Assembly: GCF_013155545.1 (NCBI RefSeq)
Contig: NZ_JABJVV010000006.1
Coordinates: forward strand, 1 to 64,000
DNA length: 64,000 nt
Direction of reading: 5' to 3'
Origin: Caenimonas soli
Lineage (GTDB): Bacteria > Pseudomonadota > Gammaproteobacteria > Burkholderiales > Burkholderiaceae_C
Shown: one piece after another, positions 40,979 to 51,492 of the stretch
Layout of the letters: every line of letters begins with the position of its first letter
Position numbering within the stretch: the stretch's first letter is position 1
The notes under the pieces: generated by a model
Database searches by the model: none
Told to the model about the DNA's origin: nothing
Seen by the model: only the letters and a program-made list of their open reading frames with translations
Program-made: the position numbers and the translations under genes

Positions 40979-42324
40979 TGTCGTCGATGACGCCCCAGGA
41001 AATCGTTTCCGAACTCGATCGCCACATCGTGGGCCAGGACGACGCCAAGCGTGCCGTGGCCATCGCGCTGCGCAACCGCTGGCGCCGCCAGCAGGTCGAC
41101 GAAAAGCTGCGCGGCGAGATCACGCCCAAGAACATCCTCATGATCGGCCCCACCGGGGTCGGCAAGACCGAGATCGCGCGGCGGCTCGCGCGGCTGGCCG
41201 ATGCGCCTTTCATCAAGGTGGAAGCGACCAAGTTCACCGAGGTGGGCTACGTCGGCAAGGACGTCGATTCCATCATTCGCGACCTGGCCGAGCTCGCCGT
41301 GAAGCAGACCCGCGTGGCCGAGATGCGCAAGGTGCGCGACCGCGCCCAGGACGCCGCCGAGGACCGCATCCTCGAGGTGCTGATTCCTTCGGCACGCGGT
41401 GTCGATCTGTCCACGCGCGTGATCGAGGGGGGCGAAGGCGCGGCACGTCAATCCTTCCGCAAGAAGCTGCGCGAAGGGCTGCTCGACGACAAGGACGTGG
41501 AGATCGATCTCGCAGAAGCCCGGCCGCAGCTGGAAATCATGGGGCCGGCGGGCATGGACGAAATGACCGAGCAGCTGCGCGGCATGTTCAGCCAGTTCGG
41601 CGGGGCCAAGCGCAAGACCCGCAAGCTGAAGATTGCCGAGGCGATGAAGCTCCTCACCGAAGAGGAGGCCGCCAAGCTGGTCAACGAGGATGAAATCCGG
41701 GCGGCGGCTGTCCACAATGCCGAGCAGAACGGCATCGTCTTCATCGACGAGATCGACAAGGTGGCCTCGCGATCGTTCGGCGGCGAAGGCGGCGGCGGGG
41801 CCGACGTGTCGCGCCAGGGCGTGCAGCGCGATCTGCTGCCGCTGGTGGAGGGCACCACCGTGTCCACCAAGTACGGCCCGATCAGGACCGACCATATCCT
41901 GTTCATTGCGAGCGGCGCTTTCCATCTCTCCAAGCCGAGCGACTTGATTCCCGAGCTGCAGGGCCGCCTGCCGATCCGCGTGGAATTGAAGTCGTTGTCG
42001 GTGCAGGACTTCGAGGCCATCCTCACGCAGACCCACGCGTCGCTGGTCAAGCAGTACCAGGCCTTGCTGGCGACGGAAGGTGTTACGCTCGAGTTCGCGC
42101 CCGAAGCGATCACGCGCCTGGCGCATATCGCCTATGACGTGAACGAGCGCACCGAGAATATCGGTGCCCGGCGCCTGGCCACCGTGATGGAGCGGCTGCT
42201 GGACGAGGTGAGCTTCGGCGCGACGGGCCTGGGCGGCAAGACGGTGACCATAGACGCCGAGTACGTGGACCGCCGCCTGAAGGAACTGAGCCGCGACGAG
42301 GACTTGTCGCGCTACATTCTCTAA
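40978..42324 (+). CDS. hslU: ATP-dependent protease HslUV, ATPase subunit
   Basis: A 448-residue AAA+ unfoldase partner of HslV. Walker [16 protein letters not shown] is near residues 58-72, Walker B VFIDEIDK near 255-262, and sensor/arginine-finger segments in [17 protein letters not shown]. The N-terminus [20 protein letters not shown] is conserved. The pore motif GYVGKDV follows TKFTEV. The C-terminal DEDLSRYIL inserts into HslV pockets and is intact. It starts at ATG 40978. A terminator-like hairpin lies 115 bp downstream and separates it from the dcw cluster. Confidence 0.96.
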   Translation: MSSMTPQEIVSELDRHIVGQDDAKRAVAIALRNRWRRQQVDEKLRGEITPKNILMIGPTGVGKTEIARRLARLADAPFIKVEATKFTEVGYVGKDVDSIIRDLAELAVKQTRVAEMRKVRDRAQDAAEDRILEVLIPSARGVDLSTRVIEGGEGAARQSFRKKLREGLLDDKDVEIDLAEARPQLEIMGPAGMDEMTEQLRGMFSQFGGAKRKTRKLKIAEAMKLLTEEEAAKLVNEDEIRAAAVHNAEQNGIVFIDEIDKVASRSFGGEGGGGADVSRQGVQRDLLPLVEGTTVSTKYGPIRTDHILFIASGAFHLSKPSDLIPELQGRLPIRVELKSLSVQDFEAILTQTHASLVKQYQALLATEGVTLEFAPEAITRLAHIAYDVNERTENIGARRLATVMERLLDEVSFGATGLGGKTVTIDAEYVDRRLKELSRDEDLSRYIL

Positions 42325-42438
42325 CACCTGGTCCTCTTCTGAGGAATCACTTTCACTGCCTGTGCTAAGTGGTTCATTTAGAACGATTTTTACTGCTTCC
42401 CTGTATGCGGAATCAGCTCTAAGTCCTTGATTTCATTA

Positions 42439-42476
42439 CAAAAACTCAGCGCAAGCGAGCTTGCACTGCTGGGTTT
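42439..42476 (+). terminator. Terminator-like hairpin between hslU and mraZ
   Basis: AAAACTCAGCGCAAG and CTTGCACTGCTGGGTTTT pair with one mismatch/bulge, ending in GTTTT. It is probably the end of the hslVU transcript; it overlaps a candidate -35 box of mraZ. Confidence 0.6.
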
Positions 42477-42511
42477 TCCTGCTACAGTGCAAAAAAGTGC
42501 AATTAAGTGGT
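42461..42511 (+). promoter_or_regulatory. mraZ (dcw) promoter with three phased MraZ-box-like repeats
   Basis: AGTGC, AGTGC and AGTGG start at 42486, 42496 and 42506, exactly 10 bp apart. This matches the arrangement of three direct repeats at which MraZ represses its own operon, with sequence closer to the AAAGTG form than to the E. coli TGGGN form. A possible promoter is TTGCAC (42461-42466) with TACAGT (42483-42488) 16 bp later, so the repeats would overlap the start site. Confidence 0.55.
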
Positions 42512-42567
42512 GAATCGTGCCTTCGCACTCCACTCTTGCACTCCAACCGTAGCAAGGGCTTACACAG

Positions 42568-42996
42568 GTGTTCCAAGGCGCTTCGTCCCTCAGTCTGGAT
42601 GCCAAGGGTCGGCTTTCTGTGCCGACCCGGCATCGCGACGTCCTGGGCGCGACCGCGAACAACCAGCTCACCATTACCAAGCATCCCCATGGCTGCCTGA
42701 TGATTTTTCCGCGACCGGAATGGGAAAAATTCCGCGAACGTATCGCCGCGTTACCTATGTCCGCCCAGTGGTGGAAGAGAATATTCCTTGGCAACGCAAT
42801 GGACGGCGAACTCGACGGCACGGGCCGTGTACTGATCTCTCCTGAACTGCGTGCCGCGGCGGGCATCGAGAAGGAAACCATGCTGCTCGGCATGGGCAAC
42901 CACTTCGAGCTCTGGGACAAGGCGACGTACGAGGCCAAGGAAGCGGAGGCGATGCGGGGTGATATGCCCGACGTCTTCAAGGAATTCTCCTTTTGA
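42568..42996 (+). CDS. mraZ: MraZ transcriptional regulator
   Basis: A 142-residue AbrB/SpoVT-type DNA-binding protein that represses the dcw cluster. Two MraZ repeats are present: [22 protein letters not shown] (residues about 2-23) and [21 protein letters not shown] (about 73-93), each with the DxxGRxxxP pattern of the dimerising swapped hairpin. The start is a GTG at 42568, the usual reading for the N-terminus MFQGAS-. The candidate MraZ boxes lie 58-80 bp upstream. It is followed after 9 bp by rsmH. Confidence 0.95.
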   Translation: MFQGASSLSLDAKGRLSVPTRHRDVLGATANNQLTITKHPHGCLMIFPRPEWEKFRERIAALPMSAQWWKRIFLGNAMDGELDGTGRVLISPELRAAAGIEKETMLLGMGNHFELWDKATYEAKEAEAMRGDMPDVFKEFSF

Positions 42997-43005
42997 GAGC
43001 AGGCG

Positions 43006-43920
43006 GTGGAAAGCAAATGGCAACACACCACCGTCTTGTTGAACGAAGCAGTAGCAGCTCTTTTCACCAAGCCGGATTCAACCTACGTGGACGCAACATT
43101 CGGCCGCGGTGGCCACTCGCGCCTGCTCCTGTCGAGGCTGGGTCCGCAGGGCCGCCTGATGGCGTACGACAAGGACCTCGATGCGATCGCCGAGGCCGGC
43201 CGTATCGACGACCCGCGCTTTTCGATACGGCACGAGGGCTTTGCCCATCTGGGCGAGCTGCCGGCCGCGAGCGTGGCCGGGGTGCTGATGGACCTGGGCG
43301 TGAGTTCGCCCCAGATCGACAACCCGGCGCGCGGCTTTTCCTTTCGGGGCGACGGGCCCCTGGACATGCGCATGGACACCACGCGGGGCGAGAGCGTGGC
43401 CGAGTGGCTCGCCACGGCGGAGGCCGGGCAGATCGCGGAGGTGATACGTGAATATGGCGAAGAACGGTTTGCTGTTCAGATTGCAAAGGCGATTGTGGCT
43501 CGCCGACAGGAGCGGGGCCCTCTTGCAACCACCGCCGAGCTGGCCCAACTCGTGGCTGGCACGGTCAAAACCCGCGAGCCGGGCCAGGACCCTGCAACGC
43601 GCACATTTCAGGCTCTTCGGATTTTCATCAATGCCGAGCTTGAAGAGCTGCAACAGGCGCTAGAGGCCAGCTTGGACATCCTCCAGTCGCATGGACGTCT
43701 CGTGGTGATCAGCTTTCATTCGCTGGAAGACCGCATCGTCAAGCAGTTCATCGCGCAGCATTCGCGCGAGGTCTTCGATCGCCGGGCGCCTTTTGCCCCG
43801 CCCAAGGCCATGAAGCTGAAGGCACTGGACCGTATCAAGCCATCGGCCGAAGAGGTGAAGGCCAATCCGCGCTCGCGTAGCGCCATCATGCGCGTGGCCG
43901 AGAGGACGGAAGTGCAATGA
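43006..43920 (+). CDS. rsmH: 16S rRNA m4C1402 methyltransferase
   Basis: A 304-residue SAM-dependent methyltransferase (RsmH/MraW) that methylates N4 of C1402 in 16S rRNA. The start [13 protein letters not shown] is family typical. The SAM site is [16 protein letters not shown] (residues about 27-42). Other invariant blocks are [19 protein letters not shown] and [14 protein letters not shown], which binds substrate. It starts at GTG 43006, after an AGGCG context; no ATG alternative keeps the N-terminal motif. Its last codon overlaps ftsL by 4 bp. Confidence 0.95.
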   Translation: MESKWQHTTVLLNEAVAALFTKPDSTYVDATFGRGGHSRLLLSRLGPQGRLMAYDKDLDAIAEAGRIDDPRFSIRHEGFAHLGELPAASVAGVLMDLGVSSPQIDNPARGFSFRGDGPLDMRMDTTRGESVAEWLATAEAGQIAEVIREYGEERFAVQIAKAIVARRQERGPLATTAELAQLVAGTVKTREPGQDPATRTFQALRIFINAELEELQQALEASLDILQSHGRLVVISFHSLEDRIVKQFIAQHSREVFDRRAPFAPPKAMKLKALDRIKPSAEEVKANPRSRSAIMRVAERTEVQ

Positions 43921-44213
43921 CGCGCCTCAATCTCGTCCTGCTGATCGCCGTGCTGGTGAGTGCGCTGTACCTGGTGCGCACCCAGTACGAGTCGCGCCGG
44001 CTGTTCGCCGAGGTCGACAAGACCCTGGTCGAGTCGCGCAGGCTGCAGATCGAGCACGAGCGCCTGCAAGTCGAAAAGCGCGGGCAGGCCACACCGCTGC
44101 GCGTGGAGAAGCTGGCCAAGGAGCAGTTGCAGATGCGCCCTGCGACGCCGGCCATCACCCAGTACGTCAACATGAAGGGGCCGGCGCCAGCGCCGGCCGT
44201 GGGTACGCCATGA
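43917..44213 (+). CDS. ftsL: Cell division protein FtsL
   Basis: A 98-residue bitopic membrane protein of the division complex that works with FtsB and FtsQ. A short cytosolic N-terminus precedes one transmembrane helix (about 4-20: [17 protein letters not shown]), then a periplasmic coiled coil ([29 protein letters not shown], about 25-53) with the heptad pattern of FtsL. The sequence of this protein is poorly conserved; identification rests on position between rsmH and ftsI together with this layout. It overlaps both neighbours by 4 bp. Confidence 0.88.
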   Translation: MTRLNLVLLIAVLVSALYLVRTQYESRRLFAEVDKTLVESRRLQIEHERLQVEKRGQATPLRVEKLAKEQLQMRPATPAITQYVNMKGPAPAPAVGTP

Positions 44214-45943
44214 GCCGTAGCGTGGCCTACACCTCCAGCCCGCTCTTGGCGAGCAAGACGCCCGTATGGCGCAGCAAGTTCATCGTGGCTGCGATCGCCC
44301 TGGGCTTTGCCGCATTGGCCGGGCGCGCAGCCTGGGTCCAGGTGTTCGCCAACGATTTCTTCCAGAAGCAGGGCCAAGTGCGTTTTGCCCGCACGCTGGA
44401 GCTGCCCGCCAACCGCGGTCGCATCCTGGATCGCAATGGCCTCCTGCTCGCCACCAGCGTGCCAGTTCCCAGCATCTGGGCCATCCCGGAGGACTTGGAG
44501 CGCGACAAGGCCAAGCTCGCGAAGCTGGCGAGGTTGCTGGAGATGCCGCTGGCCGAGCTGGAAAAGAAGCTCGAAGACGAAGACAAGAATTTCGTCTGGC
44601 TCAAGCGCCAGGTGGACGAGGCCGTGGCGCAGCAGATCGCGGCCCTGAACATCAAGGGCATCTATCAGCGCAAGGAATACAAGCGCCAGTACCCGGAAGG
44701 CGAGGCCGCCGCCCATGTGGTGGGCTTCACCAACGTCGAGGACCACGGCCAGGAAGGCATGGAACTCGCGTTCGACAAGGCACTGGCCGGCCGGCCCGGC
44801 TCGCGCCGCGTGATCAAGGACCGTCTTGGCCGTATCGTCGAGGACGTGGGCGAGCAGGTCCCGCCGGTGGACGGGCGCGACCTCCAGCTTTCCGTGGACA
44901 GCAAGGTCCAGTTCTTCGCCTACCAGAAGCTGCGCGACGCAGTGCTGGAAAACAAGGCCAAGGCGGGCAGCGTGGTCGTGCTGGACGTGGCCAGCGGCGA
45001 AGTGCTGGCGCTGGCCAACTACCCGAGCTACGTGCCGAACAAGCGCCAGAATCTCTCCGGTGCGCAGCTGCGCAACCGGGCACTCACCGACACCTTCGAG
45101 CCCGGCTCGACCATGAAGCCTTTCATCGCCGCGCTGGCGCTGGAAAAGGGCCTGGTGCGGCCGGAAACGGTGATCCAGACCGCGCCCGGACGCCTGACCA
45201 TCGGCGGCTCGACCATCGGAGACGCGCATCCCCACGGCCTGCTGACCGTCAACGAGATCATCCAGAAGTCCAGCAACGTCGGCACGGTGAAGATGGCCAT
45301 GCAGCTGCAGCCGCGCGATATGTGGGAGATGTTCTCGCAGGTCGGGCTCGGCCAGAAGCCGCAGCTGCCTTTCCCCGGCGCCGTCAGCGGCAAGCTTCGG
45401 CCCTACAAGACCTGGCGGCCCATCGAGCAGGCCACGATGAGCTATGGCTACGGCCTGTCCGGCAGCCTGTTCCAGTTGGCCCGCGCCTACACGGTGTTCG
45501 CGCGCGACGGCGATCTGGTGCCCGTGACCCTCCTCAAGTCCGAGGACAGTGCAGCCGGCATCCGCGTGCTGGACCCGAAGAACGCGCAGGCAGTGCGCCA
45601 CATGCTGCACCTTGCGACGCTTTCGGGCGGCACCGCGCCCAAGGCCCAGACCATGGGTTACTCGGTGGGTGGCAAGACCGGCACTGCCCACAAGCAGGAA
45701 GGCAAGGGCTATGCCGACAAGAAGTACCGCGGCTTCTTCGTAGGCATCGCGCCGGTGGAAAAGCCGCGCATCGTGGTGGCGGTGATGATCGACGAGCCCA
45801 GCGGCGGCAAGTATTTCGGCGGCGACGTGGCCGCGCCGGTATTCAGCGCCACGGTGCAGCAGACCTTGCGCATGCTGGGCGTGCAGCCCGACATGAACGT
45901 CAAGCCGCAGATCGTGGTGCAAGCGGTGGAGGAGTCGTTCTGA
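44210..45943 (+). CDS. ftsI: Septal peptidoglycan transpeptidase FtsI (PBP3)
   Basis: A 577-residue division-specific class B penicillin-binding protein. An N-terminal transmembrane helix (about residues 22-44) anchors it; the non-catalytic pedestal domain starts with RGRILDRNGLLLATS. The transpeptidase motifs are intact: STMK (PGSTMKPF, about residue 302, nucleophile Ser), SSN (KSSNVGT) and KTG (GGKTGTAHK). The length is typical. It crosslinks septal peptidoglycan with FtsW. It starts at ATG 44210 within the ftsL end, and its stop overlaps murE by one base, consistent with the densely packed operon. Confidence 0.97.
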   Translation: MSRSVAYTSSPLLASKTPVWRSKFIVAAIALGFAALAGRAAWVQVFANDFFQKQGQVRFARTLELPANRGRILDRNGLLLATSVPVPSIWAIPEDLERDKAKLAKLARLLEMPLAELEKKLEDEDKNFVWLKRQVDEAVAQQIAALNIKGIYQRKEYKRQYPEGEAAAHVVGFTNVEDHGQEGMELAFDKALAGRPGSRRVIKDRLGRIVEDVGEQVPPVDGRDLQLSVDSKVQFFAYQKLRDAVLENKAKAGSVVVLDVASGEVLALANYPSYVPNKRQNLSGAQLRNRALTDTFEPGSTMKPFIAALALEKGLVRPETVIQTAPGRLTIGGSTIGDAHPHGLLTVNEIIQKSSNVGTVKMAMQLQPRDMWEMFSQVGLGQKPQLPFPGAVSGKLRPYKTWRPIEQATMSYGYGLSGSLFQLARAYTVFARDGDLVPVTLLKSEDSAAGIRVLDPKNAQAVRHMLHLATLSGGTAPKAQTMGYSVGGKTGTAHKQEGKGYADKKYRGFFVGIAPVEKPRIVVAVMIDEPSGGKYFGGDVAAPVFSATVQQTLRMLGVQPDMNVKPQIVVQAVEESF

Positions 45944-47424
45944 TGCTCGAACTCCACAGCCCCCAGGAAGCCGCTCAATGGCTGCGCAGCCGGGTAACCG
46001 GCACGCTGCAGTGCGACAGCCGCAAGATCACCTCGGGCGACGGTTTCATCGCCTGGCCGGGCGCGGCGACCGACGGGCGCAAGCATGTGCATGCCGCGCT
46101 GGCCCAGGGTGCGGCTGCGTGCCTGGTCGAGCGCGAAGGCGTGGAAGCGTTCGATTTCGGCGTGCCGGGCATCGCTGCCTATCCGCAGCTCAAGGCGGCC
46201 ACGGGCCCGATCGCTGCAGCTTATTTCGGCGCGCCGAGCGAACAGCTCGACGTGCTCGCCATCACCGGCACCAATGGCAAGACCTCGACCGCCTGGTGGC
46301 TGGCCCAGGCGCTCTCGAACCTGGCGCCGGAGTCCATTCCCTGCGGTCTGATCGGCACGCTGGGCACGGGTCGGCCGCCCCACGTCGAATTCGTCGGGCT
46401 CACGACGCCTGACCCGGTGCTGCTGCAGCGCCAGTTCCGCCGCTTCCTGGAAGAGGGCGTCAAGGCGTGTGCGATCGAAGCCTCGTCGGTGGGCATCGTC
46501 GAGCGGCGCCTGGACGGCACGCAGATCCGCGTGGCGGTCTTCACCAACTTCACGCAGGACCACCTCGACTATCACGCCACGATGGAGGCGTACTGGGAAG
46601 CCAAGCTCGAACTGTTCAGCTGGCCGGGCTTGCAGGCTGCCGTCGTCAATCTGGACGATGAAAAGGGGCGGGAACTTTCGCAGTCGCTGCAAGGAGGCAA
46701 GCTCGACCTGTGGACGGTGTCCTGCGCGGAGCCGGCGCGCCTGATGGCCCGCGACATCGGCTATGACGACCAGGGCCTGCGCTTCGTGGTGCAGGAGGAT
46801 GCCCAGCGGCATCCGCTGGGCACCCGCCTGATCGGCCAGTACAACGTATCCAACCTGCTGGGCGTCATTGGCGCCATGCGCGCGATGGGCGTGCCGCTGG
46901 CACAGGCGGTGCGGGCCTGTGCCGGCCTGCTGCCGGTGCCCGGGCGCATGGAGCGCCTGAGCGAGCCCGGCAAGCCGCTGGTGGCGGTGGACTATGCCCA
47001 CACGCCCGATGCGCTGGACAAGGCGCTGCAGGCACTGGCTCCCCTGGCCCACCAGCGCGGCGGCAAGCTGTGGTGCGTGTTCGGCTGCGGCGGTGACCGC
47101 GACCCGACCAAGCGCCCGCTGATGGCCGCCGTGGTGGAAAAGAATGCGGACCGCGTGGTCGTGACCAGCGACAACCCGCGCAGCGAGAAGCCCGAGAACA
47201 TCATCAGCCAGATCCTGCTGGGCCTGTCGCGCAGGGAATGCGTGGAGGTGCAGGCCGATCGGGCGCTGGCCATCGCCGAGACCATCGGGCTGGCGGCACC
47301 CGAGGATGTGGTGCTGCTCGCGGGCAAAGGGCACGAGGACTACCAGGAGATCGCCGGCGTCAAGCTGCCGTTCTCGGATCAGGCGCACGCCCGGGCCGCG
47401 CTTCGTGCGAGGGGGGCGCAATGA
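45943..47424 (+). CDS. murE: UDP-MurNAc-tripeptide synthetase (meso-DAP adding)
   Basis: A 493-residue ATP-dependent ligase that adds the third amino acid to UDP-MurNAc-L-Ala-D-Glu. The ATP loop GTNGKTSTAWW is near residue 107-117. The specificity motif DNPR occurs in VVTSDNPRSEKP (about residues 412-415), which selects meso-diaminopimelate rather than lysine, in line with dapF at 30212. The conserved TNFTQDHLDYH is present, including the carbamoylated-Lys region EAKLELF. The start is ATG 45943 (overlapping the ftsI stop by one base). It overlaps murF by 4 bp. Confidence 0.95.
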   Translation: MLELHSPQEAAQWLRSRVTGTLQCDSRKITSGDGFIAWPGAATDGRKHVHAALAQGAAACLVEREGVEAFDFGVPGIAAYPQLKAATGPIAAAYFGAPSEQLDVLAITGTNGKTSTAWWLAQALSNLAPESIPCGLIGTLGTGRPPHVEFVGLTTPDPVLLQRQFRRFLEEGVKACAIEASSVGIVERRLDGTQIRVAVFTNFTQDHLDYHATMEAYWEAKLELFSWPGLQAAVVNLDDEKGRELSQSLQGGKLDLWTVSCAEPARLMARDIGYDDQGLRFVVQEDAQRHPLGTRLIGQYNVSNLLGVIGAMRAMGVPLAQAVRACAGLLPVPGRMERLSEPGKPLVAVDYAHTPDALDKALQALAPLAHQRGGKLWCVFGCGGDRDPTKRPLMAAVVEKNADRVVVTSDNPRSEKPENIISQILLGLSRRECVEVQADRALAIAETIGLAAPEDVVLLAGKGHEDYQEIAGVKLPFSDQAHARAALRARGAQ

Positions 47425-48806
47425 GCGGCATGTTCACCTTGGCCCAGGCGCTGCCATGGATCCCAGGCGGCAAGCTGGTGGGCGACGGCTCGCTGTCCGT
47501 GGAGCGCGTCCACAGCGACACCCGCACGCTGCAGCCGGGCGACCTGTTCGTGGCGATCAAGGGCGAGCGATTCGACGCCAATGATTTCCTGGCCGAAGCC
47601 CAGGCCAAGGGCGCCGTGGCGGCGATCGCCCATCGCGGCAAACTGCCCGCGGGCTTTCCGGGGATCGAGGTCGACGACAGCAAGCTGGCGCTGGGTTCGC
47701 TCGCGGCCGCCTGGCGCGCGCAGTTCGACCTGCCCCTCATCGCCGTCACCGGCAGCAACGGCAAGACCACCGTCACGCAGATGATCGCCTCCATCCTGCG
47801 CGCCTGGCAGCCCCAGGCCATGCTGGCGACGCAAGGCAATTTCAACAACGACATCGGCCTGCCGCTGACGCTGCTGCGGCTTCGCGCGGAGCATCGCATC
47901 GCGGTGCTGGAACTGGGCATGAACCATCCAGGCGAGATTGCTTACCTGGCGGGCATCGCCGCGCCCACCGTCGCCATGGTGAACAACGCCCAGCGGGAGC
48001 ACCAGGAATTCATGGCCACCGTGGAAGCGGTGGCGCGAGAAAACGGCTCGGTGCTGGCTGCACTGGGCGCTAGCGGCGTCGCCGTATTCCCCGCAGACGA
48101 GGAATTCACGCCGCTGTGGAAGGAACTGGCGGGCTCGCGGGCCTGCATGACTTTCGGCGCTCAACATGCCGACATCGTTTTGGCCGGGACTGAATGGCAA
48201 GGCGGGCATTGGCAGGTGAGCGTGAAAACGCCCGCCGGCCTTTTGTCCTACCGACTCCATATCGCCGGCCGCCACAACGTGCGCAACTCGCAGGCCGCGG
48301 TTGCCTGCGCCCTGGCGGCGGGCGTTCCGCCGGCTGCGGTCACGCAAGGCCTGGAAGCCTTCGAGCCGGTCAAGGGCCGTTCGCGCGCGCTGGGCGTGAA
48401 GCTGGGCGGCCGCGTCATCACCTTGGTCGACGACACCTACAACGCCAACCCGGATTCGGCGCGCGCCGCTGTCGATGTGTTGGCCGAGCTGCCTGGGCCC
48501 CGTTTGCTGGTGCTGGGCGACATGGGCGAGGTGGGGGACCAGGGGCCGCAGTTCCACGCCGAAGTGGGCGACTACGCCAGGGCCCGGCGTATCGAGCAGT
48601 TGCTCACGCTCGGCGACCAGTCGACGGCGATGAAGGGCCGGCATTTTGCCGACGTCGACTCGCTCAATGCCGCCGTGCTGGCCGAATTGCCGCGTGTGGC
48701 GAGCGTCCTGGTCAAGGGATCGCGATTCATGAAGATGGAGCGGGTGGTGGACGCGATCACGGCCTTCGCACAACAACAAGAACAAGGAGCAACCGATGTT
48801 GCTTAG
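47421..48806 (+). CDS. murF: UDP-MurNAc-tripeptide:D-Ala-D-Ala ligase
   Basis: A 461-residue ligase that adds D-alanyl-D-alanine to complete the UDP-MurNAc-pentapeptide. The ATP loop [11 protein letters not shown] is at about residues 112-122. Family blocks [45 protein letters not shown] and [10 protein letters not shown] are clear; the last is diagnostic of MurF. The start ATG 47421 overlaps murE by 4 bp. It ends 11 bp inside mraY, so translation of the two is coupled. Confidence 0.95.
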   Translation: MSGMFTLAQALPWIPGGKLVGDGSLSVERVHSDTRTLQPGDLFVAIKGERFDANDFLAEAQAKGAVAAIAHRGKLPAGFPGIEVDDSKLALGSLAAAWRAQFDLPLIAVTGSNGKTTVTQMIASILRAWQPQAMLATQGNFNNDIGLPLTLLRLRAEHRIAVLELGMNHPGEIAYLAGIAAPTVAMVNNAQREHQEFMATVEAVARENGSVLAALGASGVAVFPADEEFTPLWKELAGSRACMTFGAQHADIVLAGTEWQGGHWQVSVKTPAGLLSYRLHIAGRHNVRNSQAAVACALAAGVPPAAVTQGLEAFEPVKGRSRALGVKLGGRVITLVDDTYNANPDSARAAVDVLAELPGPRLLVLGDMGEVGDQGPQFHAEVGDYARARRIEQLLTLGDQSTAMKGRHFADVDSLNAAVLAELPRVASVLVKGSRFMKMERVVDAITAFAQQQEQGATDVA

Positions 48807-49974
48807 CCTGGCCAGTTGGCTGCAAACCCTGAGCCCTGAGTTCGGCTTCCTGCGGGTGTTCCAGTACATCACCTTCCGTGCCGTGATGGCGGCAATGACT
48901 TCGCTCCTGATCGGCCTGATCGCCGGGCCGTGGGTGATCCGGCACCTGGCTTCGCTCAAGATCGGCCAGCCCGTGCGCGGCTACGGCATGCAGTCGCACC
49001 TGGTCAAGAGCGGTACCCCGACCATGGGCGGGGTGCTGGTGCTGCTGTCCATCGCCATTTCCACGCTGCTCTGGTTCGACATCACCAACCGCTTCGTCTG
49101 GATCGTGCTGGCGGTGACGCTGGGCTTCGGCGCCATCGGCTGGGTGGACGACTGGCGCAAGGTCGTGCACAAGGACCCGGAAGGCATGCGCTCGCGCGAG
49201 AAGTATTTCTGGCAGTCGCTGATCGGTTTGCTGGCGGCCCTGTACCTGGTGTTCAGCATTTCGGAAAGCTCCAACTGGCGCGTGCTCCAGCTGTTCTATA
49301 CCTGGGTGAAATCGGGCTTCGACGTGAACCTGCCGCCCAAGGCCGGCCTGCTGCTGCCCTTCTTCAAGGAAGTGAGCTACCCGCTGGGCGTGTTCGGTTT
49401 CATGATCCTCACCTACCTCGTGATCGTGGGCGCCAGCAACGCGGTGAACCTAACCGACGGCCTGGACGGGCTGGCGATCATGCCGGTGGTTATGGTGGGC
49501 TCGGCGCTGGGCGTCTTCGCCTATGTGACCGGCAGCGCCGTGTATTCCAAGTACCTGTTCTTCCCCCACATCCCGGGGTCGGCCGAACTGCTGATCTTCT
49601 GCGCCGCCATGGCGGGCGCGGGATTGGCGTTCCTCTGGTTCAACACGCATCCGGCCCAGGTGTTCATGGGCGACGTCGGCGCGCTGGCCCTGGGCGGCGC
49701 GCTCGGGACCATCGCGGTGATCGTGCGGCAGGAAATCGTGCTGGCGATCATGGGCGGCATCTTCGTCGTCGAGGCCATGTCCGTGATGGCGCAGGTGACG
49801 TATTTCAAGTACACCAAGAAGAAATACGGCGAGGGCCGCCGCATCCTGAAGATGGCGCCGCTGCACCACCACTTCGAAAAGAGCGGCTGGACCGAAACGC
49901 AGGTCGTCGTGCGCTTCTGGATCATCACGATGCTGCTGTGCCTGCTCGGCCTATCCACGTTGAAGCTGAGGTAA
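48796..49974 (+). CDS. mraY: Phospho-MurNAc-pentapeptide transferase MraY
   Basis: A 392-residue inner-membrane enzyme with about ten transmembrane helices; it transfers phospho-MurNAc-pentapeptide to undecaprenyl phosphate, forming lipid I. The Mg-binding and catalytic blocks are [17 protein letters not shown] (aspartate pair near residue 117), [11 protein letters not shown], and [15 protein letters not shown], whose HHH motif is diagnostic. It starts at ATG 48796 with an AAGGAG site inside the murF end. The next gene, murD, begins after 3 bp with a GTG. Confidence 0.96.
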   Translation: MLLSLASWLQTLSPEFGFLRVFQYITFRAVMAAMTSLLIGLIAGPWVIRHLASLKIGQPVRGYGMQSHLVKSGTPTMGGVLVLLSIAISTLLWFDITNRFVWIVLAVTLGFGAIGWVDDWRKVVHKDPEGMRSREKYFWQSLIGLLAALYLVFSISESSNWRVLQLFYTWVKSGFDVNLPPKAGLLLPFFKEVSYPLGVFGFMILTYLVIVGASNAVNLTDGLDGLAIMPVVMVGSALGVFAYVTGSAVYSKYLFFPHIPGSAELLIFCAAMAGAGLAFLWFNTHPAQVFMGDVGALALGGALGTIAVIVRQEIVLAIMGGIFVVEAMSVMAQVTYFKYTKKKYGEGRRILKMAPLHHHFEKSGWTETQVVVRFWIITMLLCLLGLSTLKLR

Positions 49975-49977
49975 CCC

Positions 49978-51492
49978 GTGGAACACCTCAAAGACCAGCA
50001 CGTTCTCATCCTCGGCCTGGGCCTGTCCGGCCTGGCGATGGCCCGCTGGTGCGCGCGCTGCGGTGCGCAGGTCACCGTGGCCGATACGCGCGAGGCGCCG
50101 CCCCAGCTGCCGGCTTTGCGCGAGCAGGTACCGCAGGCGCGCTTCGTCGCAGGCGCCTTCGATGCCGCGCTGCTGGACGACGGAGTCAGGGCCGTGTTCC
50201 GCAGCCCGGGGCTGTCGCCGGCGCAAGTCGCGCCGGTGGTCTCCGCGGCCAGCGCAAGCGGGCTGCCGATCGGTGGCGAGTTGAGCCTTTTCGCCGGCGC
50301 ACTGGCGGATTTGAAGGCCCAGCAGTCGTATGCGCCCGCCGTGCTGGCCGTCACCGGCACCAACGGCAAGACCACGGTCACGGCCTTGACGGGGCAACTG
50401 GTCGAGCGCAGCGGTCGCACCGTGGCGGTGGCGGGCAACATCGGCCCCACCTTGCTGGACACGCTGGCGCAAAAGATGGACGCGTCGGCTTTGCCGCAGG
50501 TCTGGGTGATAGAGCTGTCGAGTTTCCAGCTGGATACCGCCGGTGATTTCGAGCCCACCGCTGCGGCGGTGTTGAACCTGACGCAGGATCACCTGGACTG
50601 GCACGGCGACATGCAAGCCTACGCCGACGCCAAGGCACGCGTGTTCGGCAAGAGCGGCCTGATGGTGATGAACCGCGAAGACCCGCTGGTCATGAAGATG
50701 CTTCCCGAAGCTGTGAGGATCAAGGGCGGCAAGATGGAGCAGCGTCCGTATCTGACCTTTGGCGCCGATATGCCGCAGCGGCCGGGCGACTTCGGCATCG
50801 AGGTCGTCAATGGCATGGCTTGGCTGGTGCGGGCGCTGGAAGCCGACGAGACGCTGAAAAAGCGCAAGGACATCGACGAGGAATTGCACTTCCAGCGCCT
50901 GATGCCCGCCGACGCCTTGCGCATCCGCGGCCGCCACAACGCCGTCAATGCGCTGTCGGCCCTGGCGCTGGCGAGCGCCGCCGGCTGCGCGCTCGGCCCC
51001 ATGCTCTATGGCCTGCGGGAATATCGCGGCGAGCCGCATCGGGTGGAGTCGGTCGGCATCATCAACCAGATCGAATACTTCGACGACAGCAAGGGCACCA
51101 ACGTGGGCGCCACCGTGGCGGCACTGCAGGGCCTGGGCGCCGAGCGCAAGGTCGTGGTCATTCTCGGCGGCGACGGCAAGGGCCAGGATTTCTCGCCGTT
51201 GGCACCCATGGTGTCGCGCCACGCCCGGGCCGCCGTGCTGATCGGACGCGATGCACCTCAGATCCGTGCGGTGCTCGAGCCGACCGGCGTGCCCTTGCTG
51301 GACGCGGAGTCAATGGAGCAGGCGGTTTCGCTGGCCACGCAACGCGCCCATGCCGGCGATGCCGTGCTGATGTCCCCGGCCTGCGCCAGCTTCGACATGT
51401 TCCGGGACTACCCGCACCGCGCCCAGGTGTTCCGCGCCGCTGTGCGCGCCACCGCCGAGCAGGCCGGCGTGGAACTGGACGGCACCGAATGA
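49978..51492 (+). CDS. murD: UDP-MurNAc-L-Ala:D-Glu ligase
   Basis: A 504-residue ligase adding D-glutamate. It begins with a Rossmann-like domain ([16 protein letters not shown]) and carries the ATP loop [13 protein letters not shown] (about residues 124-136). Other conserved parts are [26 protein letters not shown] and [15 protein letters not shown]. The start is GTG 49978. The length is somewhat above the E. coli enzyme (438), due to inserted residues around 225-275 ([21 protein letters not shown] region); this seems a normal elongated form for beta-proteobacteria, from memory. It overlaps ftsW by 4 bp. Confidence 0.94.
   Translation: MEHLKDQHVLILGLGLSGLAMARWCARCGAQVTVADTREAPPQLPALREQVPQARFVAGAFDAALLDDGVRAVFRSPGLSPAQVAPVVSAASASGLPIGGELSLFAGALADLKAQQSYAPAVLAVTGTNGKTTVTALTGQLVERSGRTVAVAGNIGPTLLDTLAQKMDASALPQVWVIELSSFQLDTAGDFEPTAAAVLNLTQDHLDWHGDMQAYADAKARVFGKSGLMVMNREDPLVMKMLPEAVRIKGGKMEQRPYLTFGADMPQRPGDFGIEVVNGMAWLVRALEADETLKKRKDIDEELHFQRLMPADALRIRGRHNAVNALSALALASAAGCALGPMLYGLREYRGEPHRVESVGIINQIEYFDDSKGTNVGATVAALQGLGAERKVVVILGGDGKGQDFSPLAPMVSRHARAAVLIGRDAPQIRAVLEPTGVPLLDAESMEQAVSLATQRAHAGDAVLMSPACASFDMFRDYPHRAQVFRAAVRATAEQAGVELDGTE

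Noticed and set aside
40942..42327. 461-codon minus-strand frame opposite hslU
   Set aside because: Antisense artefact of GC-rich coding; no motif and hslU is complete.
44266..47424. A 1052-codon open frame running through ftsI, murE and beyond
   Set aside because: Its first 560 codons are an alternate frame of ftsI (Arg/Gly/Pro-rich, no motifs); only the part from 45943 is real, as murE.
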